Assembly: GCA_903813345.2 (NCBI GenBank)
Contig: CAIIXF020000002.1
Coordinates: 4,504,001 to 4,568,000, forward strand
Direction of reading: 5' to 3'
DNA from: Owenia fusiformis
Lineage: Eukaryota; Annelida; Polychaeta; Sabellida; Oweniidae
Length of the DNA: 64,000 bases
The position numbers were made by a program, and so were the translations under genes. Under the pieces are notes generated by a model. That model did not search any database and had not been told where the DNA came from. It was given only the letters and a program-made list of their open reading frames with translations. This document shows, piece by piece, positions 42,301 to 54,300 of this stretch; position 1 is the stretch's first letter; the number at the start of each line of letters is the position of its first letter.

Positions 42301-45300
42301 TCTGATGCGAACCTTAATCCTTACTCTATCTGTCATAATATTTCATGCTGATAAAGCAAAATAAACCCATTTTACAAATGTGTATGAATTTGTACTCCTT
42401 TAAATCATCACTAACCTCATTGTCCTCTGTAATGATGAATGAATGCATCGTGCCTACAGCTACATTTATAACCTTCTTGCCAAGTAGTGTATCAAGGAGT
42501 TTTGGACGTCTAATGTGGTCCATTGTACCCTGTCCGAGTCTGTGGTTGTCACCCTTGCCCCTGCAAAGTAAATGATTATGGTAGTATTAAGTATTTGAAT
42601 TACTCATTTATCATGTATTATGTGAATAAAGGCAATCTGACTAAACATTAAACATGTGATGTTTTTAAATGATCTAACTAAACATGTGATGCTTCTTACT
42701 TGAAATTACCAGAATGGAAACAATGAATCAGATATGAGCATTGATCAACACAAATGGGATTTTTCAATTGTCCAAAGAATTGTTGATGGACAGATGGATG
42801 GATAGAATGGACCTTCTGTGTTTTCGTAGGTTAATAATAATGTCCCTGTGAGCCAAATAATATTTGAAAAATACCTACCACGAATAAAGTTGTCCTGATT
42901 TTGTTAAGGCCAGACTGAATTGTGCACCGCAGAATACACGCTTGAACTCTGTGCCCTGTAATGAGTCGATCATCTTTGGGATTCTACAGCCGTCACTGCC
43001 TCCACGCCCAAGCTTGCCATAGTCTCCGTCCCCCCAGGAGTAAATGTTACCTGGGAAATATATACATATTTTATTGATGTTATTGTGATAAATTCAGACA
43101 AACTGGCTGAAAATATACAGAGCAATTTGGAGGGGAGGGGGGGTCATGTGCATATCAGGAAAAAACTGACCCAACTACAAATTAAACGCAAAAACATCCT
43201 TTAACATTATAGTTTAGAAACAAAAACTTCGAAAATAAAAAAGAGAACCCACCCCAATACCAAAAGAAACCCTGATATAATAAGTAATGAAAATAAGCTA
43301 TTTCAAACATATATTCATATTCATAACATATGGAAAGAAACCCTGATATAAGTAAGTAATGAAAATAAGATATTTCAAACATATATTCATAACATACCAG
43401 CTTCAGAAACAGCCAGGGTCTGGGCATCTCCACTTCCACAGGATACATCAATGATAGTGTGCCCCTTTAGAGTCTCAACCAGCATTGGGACCTGCAATAG
43501 TAAATCTAATGTTACAGAAAGTTTCTTCTACATTTAAAGATGGCATTATTGTTTAAAGGCTTACAAATTAACCAAGGAGGATTGGCTCCCAGGGACGCCA
43601 ATCGATATTCTGTTCCATATATGGGTATAACGTAGTCATGTTATGAATACAAAATACAATCAAGAATATTGACCATTCTCCTTGCAGCAGTAGAAATATA
43701 CAGGCAGGATTGGAAACTACCACATCGATTGGAGAAAAATATCTCAAAACAAGGAGGTATCGGCTATTCTCCTTGCAGCCGTAGAAATATACAGGCAGGA
43801 TTGGAAACTACCGCATCGATTGGAGATTAAAGAATATCGAGTTGGAACCCTGGCTGCCAAACCTCCTTGCAATTAAGGCTTTGTTGATAATATCAACACT
43901 GCAGTTATGCCCAAATAAGGAAAATAGAGAAAAAATTTAATGATACTTCAAATTGAAAGTTTGTGTTGCTCAAAATCAAGATAACGAATTGATTTTAACC
44001 TAGAAATATAAGAAACATACCATACGATCGTCACTGCATCCTAAACCTAATCTGCCATAGTTGCCCTTTCCCCAGGTGTACAGTTCCCCATCTGATGTCA
44101 GGGCTGCACTGTATGAACTACCAGCTGAGATATGGACCATATGCTTGCCAGAAAGAGCTTTGATTCTTGTGGGTTGCTCGAGGGATCTGAAGTGTAGGAA
44201 GACTCCACATTAGTAAAATGATGGCCCCAAAAAGCTGTATATATTCCAAGCTGCCATATAGCACTTTAATTACCTAATGTACATGTATGTGGTATCTCAA
44301 AATTTTGCGGACGTAATGTGCGTCAGTGTAAAAAACTTGGAATGTATGTAGAAAATAGAAATTTTAGATATACATGTATGCAACAAAATTTCATACAGTA
44401 TTAATCTACTTTGGTTGGAAATGAAACGCTCACAAGTAGATCTAGATATTTTTGAAAAATTCAAGCCATTTTTGAAAAAATATAATATGTACAAAACTAT
44501 GAATGCTTTATAAACTGATGCCAAGTGAGTGACAATTGGATTATAGGCAAATAAACATACAGTGTATCGCCATGTCCGAGGCACCCTCCTTCACCATTTC
44601 CCCATGAATAGATGTCACCCTCTGTTGTCAAGGCGAGGAAATGGCGGCCATCAGCATGTGCTGATATCTTTATGATGTCTTTGTCTGTAAATCCATCCAC
44701 CAGTTGTGGGGTCTGCAAACATGAGAAGAGGTAAAATTTACGATATGATAACTTGCATTTTTACTGAGTGACCAAGGAATGTGAATTATTTTAAAATACA
44801 GAATTTAAAGAGCGACTAAGAATAAGAATTTGTTGAAAATACTGAATTAAAAAATAAATATAACTTTGAGAAGCAGTGTGGGCCCTTATAGGGGATGGGC
44901 CCTTATTACAGAGAATATGGTATTCCAAATGTTCACCACCGCTTGACCAATCAAAACCCAGTTCTTCGACTTAGGTACTAATAATATACTGTACTGTACT
45001 TACAGCTCTCTCTGTACCATATGGCAGCGTAAAAACTTTGTTGGACTTCGTTAGAATCAACATGGATCGTTCAGCACAGCAGATGTCTTGTATCCCTCCA
45101 AGTTCACATAAGCAATCAACTGGACTTGCACTTGTAGTGTTTAGTTTAGACTCAAGCCAATCTATCCAACCCCAGCCATACACTTCTTGTCCATTGTTGA
45201 ATGTCTGCAAAGAACAATAGTGTTTAGTAAAGAACATTGGCCCTACTACACTGGGCCTTGTACTGTTTAGTTTAGACTCAAGCCAATCTATCCAAACCCA

Positions 45301-48300
45301 GCCATACACTTCTTGGCCGTTATTGAATGTCTGCAAAGAACAATAGTGTTTAGTAAAGAACATTGTTCTAATGTTTTAGGCCAAATTTGTCATTTATTTT
45401 AGTTTAGACTTAGGATGAAGAGAATACCAAGCACATGTTTAGTTTTGTTTTGTTTAGTTCATAGGTAAATGGTGAACTTCAATAGGCGAGAAGCAAGTTG
45501 AAATAATTTTAATTTATATCATTAAAAATTCAGTCAAAGTGATATCATATTAAAAATCTACATGTAAAATAACATTTAGAAATGTGATGTTAAAAGTGTT
45601 TATGAAACTTTAATTTTCTTTGAAAATGTGATTTCTAGATTGGGGAGATGAACCCCTATTATTAAAATTACAAAAAGTGAAATATCTTTTCTTGTATTGG
45701 ACATATTCTAATTTGTATAACTATCAGTACATAGTGGTAATATGAAAATTGAACCACTAAAACTGATGAATATTCAAGTTTAATGGAACTTTCTAATACC
45801 CTGCCATGTTATCTGACCCAAATCAGCCACCTGGTGGTGAAACTAGTAACTACCTACTCACATCTGGATTATCATAACTATTCAACTTCAAAATTCATAT
45901 TTTCTGCTTTTTGACATCCCTATATGTGAAAATTGGATTGATAGGATATTCAAATTAATACACATAAGTATCCCTGTAGATTCCTTGCATTCTATAAAAT
46001 AAAGTTTCAATATTCTAATTTAACTATAACTACTGTATCAAGTAGACGGGAAATCTGCTGCACAAGTGAATTTTATGTACTGCATGTGTTTTTAATGTAA
46101 AACAAAAGACTAAACCATGATTAAACAATAGTTCAACATTACTAGTAATTTCAGACATTATTGATTTTGGTCCCTCGCGCATTATTGGATACAATATTAA
46201 TTAAAAGTTGCAAACAAACAGACTCGAGTCAAAGCTTACAGGATGCAAAGCAATGCTCAATTAAGGCTTTTTTGTGTCATGGGTCTACTTTCCATAATAG
46301 GACTTCTAATTATGATTCAGTATAGCAGGAAAATACAAGTAACATTTTCGAAATATCGCATCAATCATACAAAAAATCACATGGATTTTAGTAGGGATCA
46401 TGTGGGGTTCCAAAGAAAAGGATATAGGAATAAAAACCAAGTTACAAGGCTTCAAATACAAAAGATTATTTCTACAACGAATAAGCCATCTACCAAAACT
46501 CAAACAATAAGTAAAGATCAGTTGTCAGGCTTCAATGAAATACTGCAGGCTCGGAAAGTTGAATCTGACAAATATATCGTGTACATGTGTAAAAATTATT
46601 GTGGAGGTTTGGGCGACAGATTAAAGGGTATATATAGTACATTTTGGCTAGCAATGGCTCTCAAACGGAAATTCCGTATTATTTCCACAAATCCATGTGA
46701 TCTATACAATCAACTAGGTGAAAATCACGAGCCTTGGCATGGATCTATTACTCACGATTTGAAAAACAGAACCATACATATGATCGACGAATACGACAAA
46801 TGTGGGGAACCAATATTTGGGAAGGGAAAAAATTTCCCCGAGCCTGTAGTTGTCATAGAAACTAATCAAGGATGGACAACTAAATTCCACGAGGAGCCAT
46901 ACAAATCAATGCTTTGGAATCAAGGATTCAACATCTCACATTTCACCGCAGATGAAATGTTTTCGAGTATGTATAATCACTTATTCAAACTTCAGCTAAA
47001 TTTGTTGAAATTGCTCGATGAATTCATAGCACGAGCGAAGTCAAAGCCAAATGTGAAATTAGTGTGCGCTCAAATCCGAAGTGGGCTTAATCCATCAATA
47101 CCAGAAGAATCAAGGATACGAAACAAGGATGAATGGTTTCCAGTACTTTGGGATTTTTTATCTTTATATAACGACTCGTCAAAATATTCTCTTTTCGTAA
47201 CAACTGATTCTCAACAAATACGAGAAAACTCTCAAAAACTTTTCCCGGATATTATTTTGGACACTGATGGTGATATCACTCATATTGATAGATTTCGCAA
47301 CAAAACCAAAGCTTGTGAAGGAATGGAAAAAACGATTCTCGACTTTAGTATTCTTGCAAATTGTGACATCATCATCGTCAGCAGAAGCAATTTCGGCAAA
47401 TATGCCTCTCAGCTTCGGTCGCCTGGGTCTAAGCTTTATACATTTCATGAAGGGATAATTCACGAAGGGCCAGAAGGAAGTATGGAAGGCAAGGTGTTTA
47501 ATAGAACCACGAAAGCATTTACGGATGACTGTAACAAAGTGATCTGTCCAACAGTGCCAACAAAATGTGAGAACAAATGAACCAAACTACAGTTGGAACA
47601 AATGTAACTTAAGAATATATCTGTCAATCATATTCAGATGTCAAAATACAAATTAAATGTGGTTTTGAGAATATTCCTTCGTTACAGGAAAAACTGTTTC
47701 ACAAAATACACTCAATTTAATTTACCGTATTCTCTGTAATTAGCGCCCAGGGCGTTTAGAAAATTGAAAATACATTATTTAGACCATTCTAATAAGCGCC
47801 CATGTATGAAAGAAATCAGAAATCCCGAGGAATTTCATGTATGGCAATTTTTCTTGACAAGCATGCATTTTCTTCAACATATTTTTATAATAATATGACA
47901 AGTGCTGTTATTGGAGAGAATACGGTAAAGATCGCTTAGACAATATTGACAGTGGTTGAAGACCCGTCTATGTCTAATTTATTTCCGGCACGCCCACTTT
48001 GTCATTATCGCCGATTACCTTCAATATTTCTACTAGAGACTGCTGGATATCGATCTAAAGTTATACATTATTTCTAATTTGATGAGAGATCATCATTATT
48101 CGTGCAAAAGTCGTGTAAAAGTTGAGAAACATTAAAAAGAAACCAGAAAGTTCACGACCTTGACATGCGCAGAACATCTGCGCAGTAGCTTTTGAAATTT
48201 CTGAATGCCGATAAAGAACAATTCCTTCATTCATTATGGACTATTTGGAGACAATATTAGCATGGTATAGTGTGGGAAGCACCCATCGATAGATATGTAT

Positions 48301-51300
48301 CGAGAGGATGCATAGAATTACAAAACGCGTCGTGTTTACAGCAGTTTTAGGGTAAGTACTCTATTATCGCCCGCTCCTGGATTTTGAGAAATATTTTTTT
48401 CCTGATATATTCTTCAATTCTTGTTGATTCCTCGATGTTTCTTGAACTTTGTGAAGCGGGGTGGGCGCTTATTAGAGAGTGGGCGGTAATTACAGAGAAT
48501 ACGGTAAGCTTGCAAAGATCAAATACTCAAGTAATAAAATTAGGTAAAAATGTCTGAACAATTGTTATTCATCTTTTCAACAAAAATCTACTTTCTGTAG
48601 TTTGACCAAATTAAGCAGCTGAGATTTCAACATAAAAACATCAATTGCCCATAGTAGCATATCCTACCAAACAAAACATATTTTATCAAATCATTCATCA
48701 TTTTTAGCATTTCATGATATAAATAACCAAGCAGAGTTGTATTGTCTCATATTTGCAAAATAAACACAAATGACATCATCCCAGAAATTCCTTCTATTTC
48801 TATGCCCTTGAAACACCAGCCTATAAAATTTGGACCTTTGAGTTATTGTTAATTATATTTTCCTCCTATTGAAACACCAGCTGTTAATTGACAAGTGACG
48901 CATACTATCTCAATTCAACTGTCACTAAATGCTGTCAACGTAAGCCTTGCACTAGAGCTACAGTAAGGTCATTACAATTTAATTGTCATCTAAAACCTCC
49001 CTCTAGTTTCTTCTTTATTTTAATATGCCCCTGAATTTATAGAGCTAAAGAAAAGCCTGGTCAAACTAGTCTTTAAAATAAAATCTAAAGAGGCAATTGG
49101 CCCCTATTGGCCTACAGGGATAATCTCAATGTGTGAAAATAAAATTCAGTGACTGCAATTCTAATTGGGTATGTTAGTCTAGACATGCAAATTGTTATGT
49201 TTGATAATGATCTAAGCCACCGACTGTAATGTATTTGTCATCTGCCTGTATTACATGTACATTTGTCAACTGCCTGTATTACATGTACATTTGTCAACTG
49301 CCTGTATTACATGTACATTTGTCAACTGCCTGTAATTATGTAAATATGTCCTAAACTCTGGGGGTGTCTCAATATGTGGTATTAACTTTAGTCATCTTAC
49401 CTTTTGTCGATCACTGGGTGGCATATAAGCTGACGCCAGTCTGTCGAGATGTGACATCACAACAACGGCAGATTGACGCAGATCTACCAATAGATCGTCA
49501 TTCTCTGGTATAGTGAGATAGCGCAGGAAACACTCAGTAGGGCTGATATGTAGTGTTCCATCCTGAATAAAAAACATAGGTTAAATCAATAGAGAACCAC
49601 TTGCCATTTGTTACAGATACCCGAACACCAACAGTCCAACACCAAGCATCGAACACCATCCATGAAAAATTTGGACACCTTAACAATATGTCACCAATTA
49701 CAGTGGTGAGATAAAAAAAATCAAAACAAATTATAGCCATCTCATGAAATTTTGTGATAAAACGAGCACTTTTTGAAAAGTTCTTAACAGGAAAAACTTC
49801 AGATTGGAGGTTATTTATAAAGCAGCTTAGTTACAAGCTCGGTAAAAACCTGATGGTTTTTCAGGCTTGTTTAAGGAACTGAATTTGAAAAAAATGCACA
49901 TAACAACGTACCTCATCATATTTGTTCTGTTCGTATCTTTTTGTCTTCAATCCACTTATTTCCTGAAATCGTCTCAAGAATGGAATCAAAGGAGCTCTAG
50001 TAAGATGTCCACTGAACCTATAAATAAATAAATTGACAACATTTAAAATTCATATGAATATGTAGCATCAAAATAGGATTGGAATGTGGATGACGATTCA
50101 TGATTTAAGCAAAGGTATAAATATATACTCTGAGTACTCTATATAAATACATATCTCTGAGAATTTTTTTGTCTCAGTTGAAAAATTAATTTTATCTCAA
50201 ATGATGGAGCATCTAACTAGGGTTAAAATGGACAAATATGTTAACATATTCTGTTTATTAGCATTCATTGTCACAGACTGTATTACTTTCATATTAGATG
50301 TTTCGAAAGCATACTGAATCCATGATCACTAAATAATTGAAATGGAACAGTTGTAATACATTCAGGTAAATCTACTTATAATGTCATAGAACCTTAACGA
50401 CATGTTGACATGTTACCTGTTATCATAATCTGCTTTGTTGTCGTTCCAAAGATTCAGTAAAAGAAGCACAGCATCCAGGATATAATGCAAAGACCCATGC
50501 TGGACTGCTAATTCCATCAACAGAGCCAGGGCTGTCATTTTATCAGGGGTAGGGACTGTACTTGTGCTCCTTGCAGTACCCCCTGCTTGGACATCCCTGG
50601 AAGTAGAGGTGTCTATTATGAATTTGACATCATTTAGAAGGTTCACATACTAAAACAAGGCATTGACATGCAAAATGTCATCACCTGCCATTTGTTACAT
50701 ATATTAAATACTTGTGCTCCTTGCAGTACCCCCTGCTTGGACATCCTTGGAAGTATAGGTGTCTATTATGAAATTGGCATCATTTAGAGGGTTCACATGG
50801 TAAAACAAGGCATTAACATGCAAAATGTCATCACCTGCCATTTCTTACATATATTAAAGACATTGGAAACTGTAACAGTATGTCACACCATTTCCAGTGA
50901 TATCATAAAAACAGACTTCTCCAAAATGAGTATAAGTAGGTAGATTCTTAAGGATATTTCATGGGCACACAGGCATACAAGATGGTTTCAAATTCGCTCC
51001 AAATACAACCAAATTTCAAAATTTTCCTAGGGGGAGAACCCCTCAGACCCCCCTGACACTTTTTGGCTTCTCTTAACTCTTGCTCCTATGCGGGATCCCG
51101 TGGTGGCGTACTACTTTAAAAAATAACATTTACGCCCATGTATTTGTAGAAAGATGAGAAAACTGACATAATTTAAAAGACATATCTGCATCTAAAACCT
51201 TCAATAACTTTGATATTTGATCAGATTTCTCAATTCTTTTCTCAGATAATAAAATTGAGATTGTAAGGGCAACATTGATCTGCTTTTTGAAAGAATGTTT

Positions 51301-54300
51301 ACAATATGTTACATCCTCTATCACTTCCAGTAATTTAACATGCATGGCCTGTGAAAAATATTGCCATGGTAACTCAGATAACCTGTCAATCACATTAAAA
51401 AATCATTTTTTTGTGAAATGAAACGAAGTATCAGATTCATCACAAAACTGAACTGAAAATGAGCTGAACTCGATATGTATTTGTCATAGAGTAATGACTA
51501 TAATTTAACATACATACCCAGCTACCACTGTGCGTAAAAATGTGGCTGCTCTTTCAACCACCTCCATCCAAACAGCCGAAACTGAATTTTCCTCAAATAG
51601 CGTAGCCTCGGGGAGAGACCTGAGGGCTTCTAGAGATTCCCCTAACAATTCGCTACAGAGATCGGAATCTTCCCCAGATCTCCAGGCACGTCGTAGAAAC
51701 GCGAATGCGAAACTTAGTGCTGCTCTTGAGCCAACTCGTGCTAGTCCAAGCGTAGTCCTCTCAGCTGGTTTGTAGGAACTGGAAAAAACAATAGAAAATT
51801 ATTTATTAAGAGTCCAATTAATTTCATGATTTTATCACTGATTTCATCAATTTCTTAAAGAAATATATTCTGTAAAAAAATCAAGCGAAAACTGCTCAAA
51901 ATTGTGAAATTTTACATAACTTTGAAAGAATTTTTGGCCAGTACCCCTGAACCCCCCTTGGCTACAGGCCTGTACATGTATATTCTTTAATATAAGTTGA
52001 AATAAGTATAGAGAGAGAGAGGAATTAAACAATACCTTTTCTGTTTATTCAAATTAGCCTGTATAGTCTGTTTCTTCCTGATTGGTGATTTCTTCTCAAT
52101 AGGTCGATGGTGCGATATCGCCATGAAGTACCTTTCCATCACCAGGAGGCGCTGTTTCAGCCTCAATGTGGAGAGTGTCGTCCCAGCCGCATCAAATGAA
52201 AGCTGCTGGTTCTCGAATATCAATGATGAAAGATACTCTTGGAGCTTGTCCATGCCTGAATCAGAATAAAATTACACATACTGTACGCATTATATACTTC
52301 AGTGTTCTCCCTTGGATTTTTTTTCAAGTGAGTGCAAAATACTCATTTTCACAATTCAGACCAAAATTGGTCATAATATGCCCATTTTTCAAGATTTTTC
52401 TCATTTTCAAGTGGGTGCTAATGGATTTTCAGGTGCAAGCCTGTTTTTAAAATCTCAGTTGGGTCTGCGCCCACTTGCTTTAATGCTGGGAGACCACTGT
52501 ACATTATGTTTTCTTTTTATCTTACCAATCCAAAAATTCAAAATGAGTATAATTTTATGAGTTAACCACTATTTTGTGTGTTGCAGTTAAATCCCTTGCA
52601 TTCGACTACAAAAGTCATAAAGGGGAGGCGGTGCCATGATTTTTTGACACCCTGTTTATGTATTGTGTCTTAAGTCTTTTTTGCCACCCATGTTATATGT
52701 TTTAGTGAGACCTGTGAGGCTACTCAACTTTATACTGCTATTGCTAAGCATCGTCATGACAAAATCACTGAGTAAGTGTATGGGCAAATCTCAGTATGTT
52801 TAGATTCATTTTACACTTTACAAATGTAATATATCTTAAGCCTTTTTTGTCACCCTGTATATTATACATCTTCAGCCTTTTTGACACCCTGTATATTGTA
52901 ATAAGTCTTAAGCTTACTTGGTTGGGGGCCCCATGTCCAAGAGCTGACCATATTCTTTGATAGATGAGGTGTCTTTAACTGATTCTGCTTCCACGCTTCC
53001 TCTTCACTGTCCAAGGCCTGGCATGGGGGACAGTTACAGCCTGTAGTTGGCCCACATCTCCCATCACAGCATACACAAGAGAGAACCCTAGCCCCACAGT
53101 AGAATCTACCATTGCTTGCTGAAATATAAAGATTGAAATATATAAAGGGATGGGTTGACATGGGGGACAGTTACAGCCTGTAGTTGGCCCACACCTCCCA
53201 TCACAGCATACACAAGAGAGAACCCTAGCCCCACAATAGAATCTACCATTGCTTGCTGAAATATAAAGATTGAAATATATAAAGGGATGGGATGACATGG
53301 GGGACAGTTACAGCCTGTAGTTGGCCCACATTTCCCATCACAGCATACACAAGAGAGAACCCTAGCCCCACAGTAGAATCTACCATTGCTTGCTGAAATA
53401 TAAAGATTGAAATATATAAAGGGATGGGTTGACATGGGGGACAGTTACAGCCTGTAGTTGGCCCACACCTCCCATCACAGCATACACAAGAGAGAACCAT
53501 AGCCCCACAATAGAATCTACCATTGCTTGCTGCAATATAATAATTGAAATATATAAAGGGATGGGTTGGAATGGGGGACAGTTACAGCCTGTAGTTGGCC
53601 CACACCTCCCATCACAGCATACACAAGAGAGAACCATAGCCCCACAATAGAATCTACCATTGCTTGCTGAAATATAAAGATTGAAATATATAAAGGGATG
53701 GGTTGACATGGGGGACAGTTACAGCCTGTAGTTGGCCCACACCTCCCATCACAGCATACACAAGAGAGAACCATAGCCCCACAATAGAATCTACCATTGC
53801 TTGCTGCAATATAATAATTGAAATATATAAAGGGATGGGTTGACATGGGGGACAGTTACAGCCTGTAGTTGGCCCACACCTCCCATCACAGCATACACAA
53901 GAGAGAACCATAGCCCCACAATAGAATCTACCATTGCTTGCTGCAATATAATAATTGAAATATATAAAGGGATGGGTTGGAATGGGGGACAGTTACAGCC
54001 TGTAGTTGGCCCACATCTCCCATCACAGCATACACAAGAGAGAACCCTAGCCCCACAATAGAATCTACCATTGCTTGCTGAAATATAAATATTGAAATAT
54101 GTATACAAAGGTGTAGCCAGGGGAGGTGAAAGGCAATATAAAAATCAAACCACAAGATAGAGGAAGAAAAGAGCTTCGAAATGCTTTTTATTTGAAGTTT
54201 CTAGCTCAATTTTGAAGGAAGTTACATCATGGGATTTCAAGAAACCCCATGGTTACATCAATTTTTTTTGGCTCACTTATGCCATGATCCCACTCCTCCT

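Noticed and set aside
51530-51775. Plus-strand ORF (Ser/Ala-rich) opposite HERC2 exon 5
   Set aside because: Antisense shadow; the minus strand matches HERC2 closely.
53023-54095. CRISPR-like regular array or chain of small ORFs
   Set aside because: The period is 137 bp with no variable spacers; the units are near-identical copies of a HERC2 exon edge, and the overlapping open frames are by-products of the repeat.
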